NCBI GenBank assembly: GCA_027257055.1
Contig: JAPVLO010000003.1
Span: 7,257,501-7,321,500, forward strand
Length of the DNA: 64,000 bases
DNA from: Cephalopachus bancanus
Lineage: Eukaryota; Chordata; Mammalia; Primates; Tarsiidae
Direction: 5' to 3'
The notes under the pieces were generated by a model. That model was not told where the DNA came from and made no database searches. It saw only the letters and a list, made by a program, of their open reading frames with translations. Positions 34,865 through 47,325 of the stretch are shown piece by piece; position 1 is the first letter of the stretch, and the number at the start of each line of letters is the position of its first letter. The position numbers and the translations under genes were made by a program.

Positions 34865-35407
34865 TGAAATAGTTAACGAAATACATAAAACAATTGCAAT
34901 AACTTGCTTGACATAAGTAACTCCATTTTACTGAAATCCTCCATCTTAGCTGTCGGCCTAACCTGAAAATGACCCCCCAATGTATACGTGTGATTACTGT
35001 AACGTTCCCATGACTACAGAGTCCCAGCTTTGTTCCCCTGAGCTGATCATCCTGACCATTCCTGCTGACCATTACAGAACCCTCTAGCTACAAGTTCCTT
35101 GTAATTGTATGCTTTGTTAACTGAAATTAGATGTTGTACCAAAGAATTATTACTTACAAGATTCCCCCTGCCACGTCCCTATACTTTGTTCTTGTATTTT
35201 GTTCCTTTTGTTTTTAGTTCCTTGTACCATCACCCCCTACTATGTAGCCAACCTGCAGATTTTGCCTATATAAGCTTTTCACTGATTATATTCTGTGTCA
35301 AGAGCCTCCTGGCATGAGCCTACTCTTGACCATGTACTTAATAAAGGACTCGTGATTTGGACTTAGGCGTACTGGTGTGTCTCCTTCTTTGCAATCTGAT
35401 CATAACA
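34865..35407 (+). repeat. 3' LTR of provirus B (543 bp)
   Basis: Runs tgaaatagt to gatcataaca, with TATA tatataag at 35267-35274 and aataaa at 35340-35345. It is aligned throughout with the 5' LTR. Confidence 0.95.
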
Positions 35408-35520
35408 TCCTCCCATAAGGGTGCTAATCCTGTTTATGAGGGTTCCAACGGCCTAACCTAATGATCTCCCAAAGACCCCACCTCTTGATACCATCACATT
35501 TGGGGTAGGATTTTAATATA

Positions 35521-36076
35521 CAAGGGGAAACCTCCAAGAAAAACAAAATTATCTTTTGGAGAGTGGGCCCCTTTTTAGAACAGACTTTCTCCTGCTACAT
35601 AAGTGTTCTAGAAATCCCTCAGCTTCAGTATACCAGCTAGCATTGTTGTGAGAGACTGTGTTGTGAAAGAAATAGCCCAAGTTGTGGTAAACAGATGACT
35701 TATTCTATCACCATGATAATGATGCACCTGCCTACATCATGCTGAGTGTTCAAAAATGGCATGACCCTCATGCCCTACCCTTCCTATTTACCTGATCGTG
35801 TCCCAAGCATCTTTTTTGTTTGTTTCCCTGGAAGAAAAGGTCCTCAAAGGGAAATATTTTGTCAATGTGGAATAGGTGAAACAAAAAAATGGCAGAAGCA
35901 CTAAAAGGCATCAATATGAAGTACTCAAAAACTGCTTTTAGCAGTGGAAAAAAGCATTTTGATAGGTGTATTGCAACAAACAGAAGGTTACTTTCAAGTT
36001 GACTTAAGTTTAAATATGTAGGAATAAATACACGCTTTTTAATAAATAAATTCCAGCTTTTTTGAGTCCCCCCTCG
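35521..36076 (+). mobile_element. mariner-like DNA transposon, 556-bp internally deleted copy
   Basis: Bounded by TA at 35519-35520 and 36077-36078. The inverted ends caaggggaaacct and agtcccccctcg are related. The interior holds only the C-terminal part of a Tc1/mariner transposase: FYHHDNDAPA near 35,704-35,733, then a worn SPDL-like segment near 35,785-35,810, as in the D,D34D catalytic core. Frames are broken. The 5' half of the transposase gene is missing, as in the sister copy at 45,209, so this is a non-autonomous family. Confidence 0.82.
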
Positions 36077-36249
36077 TATAAATCTGGGGAAAGGGGACCC
36101 AAACATTTAGTTCATAATGCTTTCTATACTATAATTCCAATGATTATTTCATTGTGATTCTATACATATGTTTCAGTGTTAACTGCTAACAACTTTTGAT
36201 GTTGCATCTACATTCTCAATAATTTTAGCTTTAAAATTTATTTTAATCA

Positions 36250-36800
36250 AGTATTATGTACATATAATAAAATTCGTAAATCCTTAGTACTCACTTGATA
36301 AATATTTATGAAGAGAATATACCCATGTAATAGCTATCTAGATAAAGAAATACAGTCAGAGCTGTCTTTTTTTCCCTCTTATTCAATATCATTCCCCAAA
36401 GAAACCAGTGCTCTGATTTTTATTACCAAAGATTTATTTCTCCTGTATTTTTATTTTATCTTAATGAATTTATACAATTTCAGGTTTATTTTAATTCAGC
36501 ATTATCTATGAGATAGCTCCATTTTAGTGTACATAAGTACATACTATATCATTTTATGACAATTCAAAAACTTATCTATACATTCTATTGTTTATGCACT
36601 GTGTTAAGCCTAAGATACTTATAAATGATGCTTATACAGTAAACATTTTATACAAATATATACATTTATTATATGTATATGTGTATATTTCTAAGAATGG
36701 AATTGCTGGATGACAGTTTTCATAAGTGTGCAAAATGAGCAAATACTGATAAGTTTGTGTTTTTTAATTAGCTAGTACCAATTTAGACTCCTACTAATAG
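36250..36800 (-). mobile_element. Old L1 3' remnant, minus strand
   Basis: Worn phrases such as aagaatggaattgctggatg and actcctactaatagtgtgt are reverse-complement L1 ORF2/3'-end blocks. Confidence 0.5.
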
Positions 36801-36809
36801 TGTGTCAGA

Positions 36810-37968
36810 GTTTCAGAGTTTATGTTAGCAAGATGATGGAATAGGAACCCATAGACCTCAATCCCCATTAAGACACTTATTAAACAATATATGGAGCAAC
36901 TCCATTTCTGAAAAATCTTGAAATCAGGTAACAGGTTTCTGCACCCCAGGAAAGTGCATCAAAGCCAGTAAGAAATCTTGTAGTTCTCATTTGACAGAGT
37001 TCCTCCCACAAGGCAGTGTGATGTCATTGATATATCCTGTTTCTCAATTTCTCCCTTGGTAATTTCTCCTTTGGGAGAGAAAGAGAAAACTGGAATGTAT
37101 GTCTATTATTTAGACTTTGGTAGGAGATTACTCAAGGGACTGACTATGTCACCTGAATCTAGGAATGCATAAGAAATGGCATCAGATTTGGGAACACTGA
37201 GAACAAAGGTAATTGCTTGAATGAGTATGCAGTTACTCATTGTTGCCCCTCCCCCTACTTAGAATAGAATGGATGGGAAAAAAATTCCCAAGGTGTGTCT
37301 TATTCCTAGGGAGAGAAATTGTTAGAGTATATATTTAGCTGTGTAGCTTTTTGGAAGGCTGCCGGAGGGACAGATTTCCTTCTTACCTGACTTGGAGTAC
37401 ATGCAGGACCTGGCATAGTCTAGAAGCCTAAAGACTGCTGAGGACAAAAAAGAGTTGGGCATCTTGTTTCTGATCCAGAGGACCCAGATTACTGTAGACA
37501 GAGGTCAAAATAACTTGACAGTTTTTCTCTCAAGAAGGAAAGGGAAGTATAAAATATGTATTCAGCTTTACAGCTTTGGGGGAGCTGGCTGAAGAATTGT
37601 TTTTTGTCTTGCCTCTTTCAGCACTAGTAAAACTTGGCAAACTCTAAATACCTGGGAACCACTAAGAGCAAAAAAGAAGGCTTACGACAGCTTCAGAGAA
37701 CCTGCAGTGCTGCAGAAAAACAAAAGAAACCAGAGATATGAACTCAAAAAAAAAAAAAGACAAATACAAATCTCTTTACTTGGTAATTTATGTTCACAAG
37801 CCCAGAGAAGATAAATTCACATAAACACTTTCCAGAGATCTCTAGAATCTCCAGCTGGGCTGTTTGATAAAGATCTTTTGCTATGTAAAGCCAATTCATA
37901 ATGATTGTGAGAGGTAGCTGTTTTTTCAAATACACAGATCCCAACACAAAGTGTTCAAAGCATTCAAA

Positions 37969-38028
<60 letters not shown>

Positions 38029-40540
38029 AAAAGAAAAAAGGAAAATATCTAATCGATGAACAAAGTAAATCTCTGGAAACCAATACTAAAGAAAGAGAGC
38101 TATATGAATAATCTAAAAACATTTTTAAACAAGCATCATACAGATGCTCAACAAGCTCAGAAGAAATGATGCTTAAACAAAATGAAAATATCAACAAAGA
38201 AAAAGTATGAAAAAGAACCAAATTAAGATTTTGGAGCTGAAGTATACAACTACAATGTAAAATTTCCTGGAACAATTTAACAGAAGATTTGAGCAGGAAA
38301 AAGAACCAGCAAACTTGATTTATCTAGACAGAGGAGTAAAAAGAGAGTAAATAAATAAACAAGAGTCAAGAATGCTTAAGGGTCTTTTGGGACAGCATCA
38401 AGTGAACCTATATATTCAATATGCAAATTCTAAAGAAAGATTAGAGAATAAAGGGAGTAGAAGACTTACTTGAAGAAATAATGGCTGAAAACTCCTAATC
38501 TTGAGAAGAAAATGGACATTGAAATTCAAAAAGACTAATAATTGTAATTGGAATCAACCTAAAAAAGACCACATTGAGACACATTATGATCAACTTGTCC
38601 AAGATCAAAGGCAAAGAGAACAATGTTGAAAGCAGCAAGTAACTTATGATATATAAGATAATCTCCTTAAGACCACCAGAAGACTTATTATCAGAAACTG
38701 TGAAGGCCAGAAGAAAGGGGAATAATATATTAAGAGCACTGGAAGAAAAAAAAAAAAAGCTAAACTGCCAACCATTAATATTATATCTGGTAAAGTTGTC
38801 CTTTCTAAAGAAAAAAAAAGACTTTCCCAAATAAATAAAAGATGAGGGACTTTATCAGTACTAAACCTACCTCACAAGAATTGCAAAGGAAAATTGAAAT
38901 GAAATCATGCTTTTTATAAAAATGTAAAGCTTTTTGGTGAAGGTAGCTAGCTAGAGAGCAACACAATAATAATAGGTTATTTCAATTCCCCATTTAAATA
39001 ATGTATAGAACAACCAGGTAGAAAATCGGTAATGAAATAGCAGATTCTAACAACTCTATAGACCAAATAGACATCACAGATATTTATAGAACTTTCTACC
39101 TAACAAGGACAGAGTACATATTCTTCTCGAACACATATAAAACATTCTTTAGGAGAGATCACATATATTAGGTCACAAAAGAAGTTTTCACAAATTTAAG
39201 AAAATTGCAATCATGTAAAATACTGTGTTTGGTCTAAAACTAGATATCAATAGCCAAATAAGAACTAAAAAACAAAACAAAACAAAACAAAAACACAAAT
39301 ATGCAGAAAACTAGCAGTATATATCTGGACAAGTTAGATTCAAACAAGACATCAAAATGTAAATTAGAAAATATCTTGAGACAAATGCAAGCAAAGGAAA
39401 TACACTTAAAGCTTATGAGATGCAGAAAAGAAGTACGAAGAAAAAAGTTTACAGCAATAAACACCTACATTAAAACAGAAGAAAGAGCTTGTATAAACGT
39501 ATTATAGCTCAAGGAGCTAGAAAAAGAAAAACAAACTAACCCCAAATTAATAAAAGGAATGAAAAGTAATAAAAATTAGACCAGAAGTAAATAGAAGAGA
39601 GAATAGAAAAACAATTTTTAAAAAGCAAAAAATCAAAAGTTGGCTTTGGAAAAAGATAAACAGGATTGACAATTCCTAGCTAGCCTAAGTAAAAATGAAA
39701 AAAGACTCAAATAAATAAATTGAAATAAAATAGCAGACACAACAATAGATGCCACAAGAACAAAAGAACAAAAGAGAATACAATTAACAATTATTGCCAA
39801 CAAATTGGATAACCTAGAAGAAATGCATAAATTCCTAGAAACATGCAACCTACAAGAATGAATAACAAGGTAATAATAAATCTGAATAACATCTGACCTA
39901 CAACTATTAAGACATTGGAACCTGTAATAAAAATCTTCCCCCAAAGAATACTAGGACTCTATGGCTTCACTGGAGATTCCTACCGTATAGTTAAAGAATT
40001 AACATCAATCTTTCTCAAACCCTTCAAACATGTTTTTTAAAATTTCAAACTCATTATATGAAGCCAGTATTACTCTGTTACCAAAGCCAAAGATACAAAT
40101 TATAATAAAGAAAAGCAGAAAGCAATGCAACATTTTTCAGCAAAATATTGGATTACAAGGATGTTACAACATACAAAAATTAGTCAGTGTGATGCACTAC
40201 ATTAATAGAATAAATCATATAATTCACATGATCAACTTAATAGGAGTAGAAAAATTCAACACCCTTTTATAATTAAAACACTCAGCAAACTCAAAGTAGA
40301 AAGAAGTTGCCTTTTAAAAAAGAACCATGTATGCATAACCCACAGCTAATATCATATTCAATGGTGAAAAACTGCAAATGTTTTCATTAAGACCAGTAGC
40401 AAGGCAAGGACACCCACTCTCAGTACCTTTTTCAACAAAATACTGGAAGTTCTAACCAAAGATATTAGGCAAGAAAAAGAAATAAAAGTCATATAAACAA
40501 AGGAAAAATACATTTTTCTGTTTGCAGCTAACATAATCTC
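36810..40540 (+). mobile_element. Old full-length-type L1, 5' UTR to mid ORF2, decayed
   Basis: Starts with gcaagatgatggaataggaa, a typical old-L1 5' UTR phrase. ORF1-end phrases occur at about 38,640-38,860 (ccaccagaagacttattatc, gaaggccagaagaaagggg, agactttcccaaataaata). ORF2 endonuclease blocks occur at 39,000-39,540 (aacaaccaggtagaaaatc, ttctttaggagagatcac, acagcaataaacacctac). It stops in the RT region at gtttgcagctaacataatc. No long open frame remains. A (GAAA)n run is inside at 37,967. Confidence 0.75.
37967..38040 (+). repeat. (GAAA)n microsatellite
   Basis: About 16 uninterrupted units followed by an imperfect end. Confidence 0.97.
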
Positions 40541-40544
40541 ATAA

Positions 40545-41745
40545 TCTTTTTAATTTCAATTTTACTTTATTATAGAGATGTGGTATACAAGTAAGGGCTA
40601 ACTACAAGAACAGGATGCATGCAGGTGAAGTTTGGACCTCCAATTGACCCTCTCATCCTCTGGTTTGGAATCAGATACACTTTGTGGTGTTACCAGATAC
40701 CGTTCGTGGTGTTACCCTCTTTCCCTCCCTGCCCTGGCATTGCCCAGTGACTCCTGATCCATCCCTTGTGCTACTGTGATTAATGTTCAGGTCCCATTAT
40801 GAGTGAGAACATGTGGTACTCAATTATTTTTTTCTGTGATAGATTACTAAGAATGATGGTCTCCAACTCCATTTAATCTGCTGTGAAGTTCATGATTTTG
40901 TTCTTCTTTATGACTGCATAATACTCTATCATGTATATGTATCACATTTTCTCTATCCTGGCAACTTTTCAATGGGCAATAGGGTTGGTTCCATGTTTTT
41001 GCTATTGTGGATAGTGTGGCTATAAACATGCCAGGTATATTCCCAGGAGAGGGATTGCAGGATCATATGGAAGGTCAATTTTAAGTTCTTTTTGGAACTG
41101 TTACACTTCTATTTACAGAGGTTGAACTAGCTTTTACTCCCACCAACAATGTTAGAAGTGTTCCCTTTTTTCAACACCTACACCAGTATCTTTTTTAAAA
41201 AAATTTATTAATGATGGTCATCCTTACTGGAGTTAGGTGGTGTCTCATTGTAGTTTTGAATTGCATTCATCTGATTATCAATAAGGCTGAGAATTTTTTA
41301 ATGTATCTGTTGACTGCTTGCCCACTTTCTAATAGGGTTGGGGTTTTTGTTGTTGTTGTTGTTTTTCAGTTCATTTGAGTTCCTTGTAGACCCTGGATGT
41401 TAGGTTTTTGTCAGATACATAACTAGCAAATATTTTTTTCTCATTCTGTGGTTTGTTGCTTTACTCTCTTGCTGGTTTCTTTTGCTGTGCAAAAGCTTTT
41501 CAGTGTGATGAGGCCCTACTTTTCTGTCTTAGCTTTTATGGCATTCACTTTTGGGGACTTGGTCAAGAATTTGTTGCCTGCTTTGATGTGAATAAGGGTG
41601 TTTCCCATGCTTTCTTCCAGGATTCTTGGAATTTGAGGTTTTCATTTAGATCTTTGATCCACTTTGAGTTGATTTTTGTATATGGTGATAGGTAGGTTAA
41701 TCATGCAACACTTCTTGTGGTAGTTCTATTTTTTAATTTTATTTT
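40545..41745 (-). mobile_element. L1 3' part (ORF2 end and 3' UTR), minus strand
   Basis: In reverse: the 3' UTR end ttattatagagatgtgg near 40,572, then catt-atgagtgagaacatg, tttatgactgcataatactc, ttccatgtttttgctattg and ttttgctgtgcaaaagcttt. All are ORF2 C-terminal L1 phrases. It is less diverged than the plus-strand L1 around it. No target duplication could be made out. Confidence 0.85.
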
Positions 41746-41754
41746 TTTCTACAA

Positions 41755-42475
41755 AAAAGACACCAACACATGTGGAAGGGAGGAAGGAATAACAATTTTT
41801 GATAAGATGTAGAGAAACTGGATCCCTTCCTGGTGGGACTGTAAAATGGTGCAGCTGCTATGGAAAACAGTATGGAGTTTCCTCAAAAAACCAAAAATAG
41901 AACTACCACATGAGTCACCAATTTCACTTCTATGTATTTATCTAAAATAACTGAAAATAGGATCTCAAAGATCTATTTGCACTTTCACATTCATCCAAGC
42001 TTTATTTATAATAGCCAAGAAGTATAATAAAACTAAATATCCATTGTTGGATGAATTGATTTTTGAAACTGTGGTGTACATACAGTAGAAGATTACTGAG
42101 TCTTACAAAGAGAAAAAAAAACAAAAACATGTCATATGCTATCACATAGATGAACTTGAAGAACCTTATGCTAAGTGAAATAATCCAGTCACAGAAGGAA
42201 GAGTGCTGCATGATTTCACTTATAATAGGAATCTAAGTACTCAAATTCATGAAAGCAGAAAGTAGAATAATAGCAACCAGAATGGGGGACAGGAAAATGG
42301 AGATTTTTGTTCAATTTTTTTTACAGAGTTGTAGTCACTTAAGATTTTAAAAAAAATTTTAGAGATCTACTGTGCCACAATAAACGTATAGTTAGCAATC
42401 CTGTATTGTACACTTAAAATTTGTTAAAGGGGAGATTTCATGCTATGTTGTCTTTTACCACAATAAAAAAGACTT
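41755..42475 (+). mobile_element. Old L1 3' end, plus strand
   Basis: ORF2-end phrases ggtgggactgtaaaatggtg, gaacttgaagaaccttatgc and agtgaaataatccagtcaca, then a 3' UTR ending ttaccacaataaaaaag. Probably the continuation of the L1 at 36,810 with about 1 kb of ORF2 missing, but it could be a separate insertion. Confidence 0.75.
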
Positions 42476-42479
42476 TTTA

Positions 42480-43725
42480 TTATTTCTTATCCTTACCAAT
42501 ATTTAATATTTAGCTTTTAAGTTATTCTTGTTAGTAGGTACTATTATTGCTATTTTACTTTAACTTTTTGTACTATCTTGTTTATCCCTTGACTAACTGA
42601 ATTCTAACTTGGTATAGTTTTCTAAGTCCTATATTTTTCAGTTATACCTCTCCCCAGATTTGTGTTATTATTTTTACAAACTATTTATATACATAATATG
42701 TAATATTTGATTAATGAAATATAATAAAGTTGATAAAACCATTTACCGATAACTCGGTTAAGAAATGTAGTTAATCAATAATATTCCAATCACAATTTCC
42801 CCTGATTCTATCCTCCTTTGATCTTTGCATAGATATGACTATTATGCTAAATTCTATCATTCTCTTGTTTTTATGGTTTATTAATATTCTCATGAATACC
42901 TGAATTTTGTATTGCATCTTTTTTTGATAAGTTTAATAAATGTATACTCTTCAGACATAAAAGACTAGATACTATATTGTGTACAAATTACATTCTGGAG
43001 ACGGCAAACTATAGGGACAGAAATCAGATCAATAGATGCCAGAGAATGAAAGAAAGGTGAAAAGGTTAACCTCAAAAGAGCAAAACAATATTTTATGGCA
43101 ATTAAAATGTTCCATGTCTTGTTTTTGTTGTTGTTGTTGCTGAATGAATGAAAAAGTATATTAACTTGTCAAATTATGTTGTGATTAAAATTAGAATTGC
43201 TGATGTGTAAGTGAATTTGAAAAGAATTAGATATTAGAATGTATGGAGTTATAACCATCTATTCATGAACACAATACACTTCGTCCTTTAGGAGATCTTT
43301 TAAGTGTTTCAATAAAGTTTTATATTTGTTCATAAATAATTTGAATTTATATTTGCCTATTTGCTGTGTGGTACTTTATTTTTTCCTTTTCCATTTGAGA
43401 GCAAATATCTCTTAGCTAATAGTCTAGCAATTTTACCTGAAATCTTAAGATATTCTCATCTAAAATTAAGTATACTTACTCTTCAGAAATACTCAAATAT
43501 TTTAAATCATTATACATCAGAAAACTGTTACCTTCCCCAATTTATATTTATTTTTAAGTCATTACTATTTATGCTTTAATTTTTTTTAACTACATAGTCC
43601 ACTAGTCCTATCTATTTCTCAAAGATTATTTCTGGCATCATTTGCATTGTGCATTTATAGTTTTAGGATAATTTGGTGATTATCATCTAGATACATTATT
43701 TCACCGGAGATTTCAAAATGGTTGC
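42480..43725. other. AT-rich DNA, nothing recognised
   Basis: No gene or repeat family supported; a short (ttg)n run is near 43,122. Confidence 0.4.
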
Positions 43726-43729
43726 TGAA

Positions 43730-44178
43730 TTAACCATCTATTACTGCTTAATAAGCTATCCCAAAACCAAGTGTCTTAAAATAATAATAATGTAGTACTG
43801 CTCATGAGTCTCTGGTCAGCTGTATGTTTCTATTGAGATGGACACAATCTCACCTGGGCTTTCCCCATGTATTTGAGCTCAATTGGCAGATTGGCTAGAA
43901 CTGACTGCTCTGAGATGATTTCTTTCATCATTCATCAGGCTAGACTCTGTTTATTCATATGGTGGTGCCAGGTTCCAAAAGTGAGAAGAAAAGTATGATT
44001 CTTGGCACTGGCATAACATGATTCTCAGTATTCTATTGGTCATAGCCAAGTCACAAAACTAGATTCAAAGAGTGAAGAAACAGATTCCACTTCTTGATGC
44101 AAAAGTATGTAAAGTAACATTGCAAAGAGACACTAAAGATAATTGTGGATATTTTTACAGTCAATCACAGTTGTTATT
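43730..44178 (+). mobile_element. MaLR/MLT1-like LTR remnant
   Basis: Starts attactgcttaataagctat and runs through caatctcacctgggctttcc, ggtcatagccaagtcacaaa and a tgaagaaacagattccact block to a final agtcaatcacag, an order I recognise from old MaLR LTRs. Confidence 0.6.
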
Positions 44179-44283
44179 CTTATGTCATTTGGTCTGAATT
44201 TGTGAGTTGGAAAATTTGTATTCTTTCTTGTGACATTGATATACTGAAAAGCAGAATTAATGTCTAATTCTGGGTTCATGTAT

Positions 44284-44325
44284 GTGTGAGTGTGTGTGTG
44301 TGTGTATGTGTATGTGTGTGTGTGT
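44284..44325 (+). repeat. (TG)n microsatellite, interrupted
   Basis: tg-repeats with ta interruptions. Confidence 0.95.
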
Positions 44326-44464
44326 TTTGTAAATCAATTTCAAAAATAAGGAATTGGTGCTTTAGAAATTTTTCGATATTGACAATGATTTTGAAGTCTA
44401 CTCTTAGATTCACAGTTATTGTCAGATTTGCTTTTGATGATTCAACTCATAGTAGGGCTTCCCC

Positions 44465-44760
44465 TTTTTTTTTTTTTTTTTTTTTTGAGTTGGAGTCTCA
44501 CTCTGTCACCCAGACTGGAGTGCAGTGGCCGCTCCCAGCCACCACAGCCTCGACCTGCTGGGCTCCGGCGATCCTTCCGCCTTAGCCTTCCAAGTAGCCG
44601 GAACTACAGGTGTCCGCTGCCATGCCCGGCTGATTTTTTGATTTATTGTAGAGATGAGGTCTTGCTGCCCAGGCAGGTCTCGAACCCCGGGGCTCAGGCA
44701 ATCCACTCTCCTCAGCCTCCCAAAGGCGCAGGATTACGGGCTGAGCCACTGAGCCTGGCT
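44465..44760 (-). mobile_element. Alu SINE (lineage-specific subfamily), copy 4
   Basis: Full reverse copy after a T-run of about 22. Target duplication gggcttccc(c)ttt at 44455-44468 and 44761-44773. Confidence 0.95.
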
Positions 44761-45208
44761 GGGCTTCCCTTTTAAAAGTGTTTTTTATTGGTAATTTCTG
44801 AATTCCAGCACTCTTCTTTTGTCTACATTCCTCTGAGTTGTAATCTACAAGTGCTTGATGCACTCCATCAGAATGGGTGCCATGCTTGTCTTTTTTATCT
44901 ACTACAAGAATGATTCATTCAGTCAAGAAATACATTCTTGGGTCATTTCTGATAATAATTTAAATATATTATTCAAATAATTCATGTAACCTGCATATTT
45001 TATTCCTAGATCTTGCAAATTTTATAAATCTTAATTTTTATATTCCATAGAGGCTATAAACAAAGTCTATAGAATAGAAAGAAGCTGAGAGAATATAGAA
45101 TTAGGATGTCAGATTCTTCACCAGCCACCTGCCATAGTCTTCAGTTCCTGTGGGAAATATACAGAGTGTAAACTTTTAAAATAAGCGATATAAATAGATA
45201 TATTTGTA

Positions 45209-45770
45209 TTAAGGAAGACTCCCAAAAGCGGAATTATTTTTTGGAGAGTTGATCCCTTGTAGTATAGGTTTCCCCCACTAGGTAAGTGTTGGCATCAGTG
45301 ATATAGCTAGCATTGTTGTGAGAAGCTATGTTCGGCTTCAGTAAATTTTTTCTTTGGGCGATTCTTTCAATGCATTTGTTCATTTCATGGTGGGTAATTT
45401 ACTAGTGCACCTGCCCTCACCACGCTGAGTATTCAGCAGTTTTTGACCAAAAGCAGCGTGATTTCCATGCCTCACTCTCCCTATTCACCTGATCTTGCCC
45501 CAAGCAACTTTTGTGTTGCTGTTTCCATGGTTGAAAAAAGTCCACAATGAGAAACATTTTGCCAATGTGGAAGAGGTGAATTTTAGCAGAAGCACTAAAA
45601 GGCATCATAACTGACAGATTCAAAAACTGTTTTGAGCACTGTAAAAAGTGGCTCAATAGGTGTATTGCATCAAACAAAGAGTACCCTGAAGCAAACTGAA
45701 ATTTAAACATGCAAGAATAAATACACAATTTTTCATAAATAAATTTCTGGGTGCTTTGGATCCCCATTTG
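45209..45770 (+). mobile_element. mariner-like DNA transposon, deleted copy
   Basis: Same layout as the 35,521 copy: TA ends, no transposase N-terminus, and SPYSPDLAPSN near 45,472-45,510 followed by degenerate coding sequence and the agaataaatacacaatttt terminus. Not open. Confidence 0.82.
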
Positions 45771-45784
45771 TATATGTATATAGG

Positions 45785-46090
45785 CAACAAGAGAAATAAA
45801 ATGTGAGCTACATATGCAATTTTATTTTTTCCAGAAGCCACATTTAAAAAAGCAGATAGAAATAGGTGAAATCCATTTTAATACCATATTTTATTTAACT
45901 CAAAATATTATAGAATCAATTATTAATCAATATAGAAAGTTATTTTATAATATTTTTACTCTTTTTTTCATAGTTGGTCTTTGAAATTGAGTGTGTGTTT
46001 TAAAGTAATAGCACATCTTAATCTGCAGCAGCCAAATTTTAATGCTCCAATGGTCACATGTAAGGAGTGGTAATCACATGACATAGTACG
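45785..46090 (+). mobile_element. hAT-Charlie-like MITE remnant
   Basis: gtgagctacatatgcaattt, ccagaagccacatttaaaaa, aatccattttaataccatat and tgctccaatggtcacatgt follow a common MER-type hAT element in order. Family name uncertain. Confidence 0.5.
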
Positions 46091-46099
46091 ATTCCATCT

Positions 46100-47120
46100 G
46101 GGACGAGTATGCATTTGGTACTTTTTTTCAATGCCATCCCACCTTAGGTGTAACAGATTTACATAAGAAACAACAACAACAAGTCACCCACAATGAAAAC
46201 AAAACAACAAAAAAGAACACTATACTTTGTCCTCCAGCAGAGCCACTAGTCTTCTTGTGGGACCTGCTGCAAAACATTCTTAGGCTAGGTCATGAGTGAG
46301 GAGGCAAAGGATCAGTACTCTGCCCAAAGTTTAGGGTGAGCAACCTTCACACAGCTACTCATGCATAACTTCATGCTGCATCTGAAGAAAAGTATATACT
46401 GGAACCACGAAAACAGACCTAAAGCTATACAGCATCACTACTACAAAGTAGTGATTCAAATCCTTACGAATTTCGATGGTTGTGTTATTTGAAGACTGTG
46501 GTAACCACATACCCAACATAGGTCCACATGTTTTACTTATCTCTGAGGATTATACTTTAAACTATCATTTCCAACTTTTCCTGGTCATCAAATAAACTTT
46601 TATCTCTTCATAAAACTGAATTCGCTATACTAAATAACCCAGTATAGAAATAGATGCACATTATTTTCCATTTAAAGGAAAGGGTTTAGTTACTGACTTG
46701 AAAACATTTTAAAGCATACTCCTCTGTAAAATAGTTTCATAGTATGGATCATTGAAGATAGCAATGAAATAAAGGTGCAGTATGAGTGTTGAAATCATAT
46801 TTGTTCATCTTGTCGGCCCAATAAAATGTAAGTTTTATTATGAAAGCCAAGGGCCTGTCTGCTGAACACTATAATTTCCTTAGCTCTGAATAGAATGGCA
46901 TAAACCTGTTGATACATTTAAAAGAAAAATATGAATTTCAGAATAAAGCTATCCTTTACACAGAACAAATAATTCCATATTGTTGTAGATACTCTAGTTA
47001 AATTAATAAAAGGAGGATAACACATGCAGCCCTCTAGCATGGGATCCTTTATTTGACTAATCACATCTGTAGATTATGTAGGATAAGAGGCAAAGTAGAA
47101 AAAAGTCTTGATTACTATGT
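46100..47120. other. Unassigned DNA
   Basis: No gene recognised. The part near 46,230-46,450 has somewhat higher GC but no motif. Confidence 0.4.
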
Positions 47121-47129
47121 GTGAAAACT

Positions 47130-47325
47130 ATTCTAGGCATATTATGCGTATCTTTACTAATCTTCATATAATATATAAAGAAATTATTCACGTACAATTT
47201 ATAGAAAGGGAACCGGGCTTTAATGAATTAACTCTCTCAAGGTCACTAGAAAAAATACGGTGGAGCAAGGTTTTCAGGCAGGACAAGTCTGTCTCTGATA
47301 TCCAAACACTTTTATTACCTCTTAA
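47130..47325 (+). mobile_element. MIR SINE remnant
   Basis: Worn MIR body: tctttactaatcttcatata, a gaaagggaacc block, aactctctcaaggtcacta, then a caggcaggacaagtctgtct end. Confidence 0.55.

Larger units (their letters stand above)
29098..35407 (+). mobile_element. Provirus B: class I ERV, gag/pol remnants, env lost
   Basis: Two related LTRs bound a 5.2-kb interior. TCCT at 29094-29097 and 35408-35411 is the target duplication. The primer site fits tRNA-Thr with three differences. Gag and pol are badly broken, nucleocapsid, protease and the start of reverse transcriptase are missing at one deletion junction near 31,560, and env is absent apart from a short possible 3' remnant. A perfect 188-bp tandem duplication sits in RNase H. 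It is related to, but clearly distinct from, provirus A. Confidence 0.95.
28864..36119 (+). mobile_element. MaLR-type LTR split by provirus B and a mariner element
   Basis: The left third (28,864-29,097) starts cttagtcagatttagctgc and continues ggtggcttaaacc. The middle (35,412-35,518) has ctaatgatctcccaaagacc and ataccatcacatttggggt. The right end (36,079-36,119) has tctggggaaaggggacccaa and agttcataat. Joined in order these make one MST/MLT-like LTR. Provirus B (29,098-35,407) and the mariner-like element (35,521-36,076) both inserted into it. Confidence 0.8.

Noticed and set aside
37964..38275. 103-codon minus-strand frame
   Set aside because: Largely the reverse translation of the (GAAA)n run.
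44286..44863. Several frames of 66-118 codons on both strands
   Set aside because: All are translations of Alu copy 4 and the neighbouring TG repeat.
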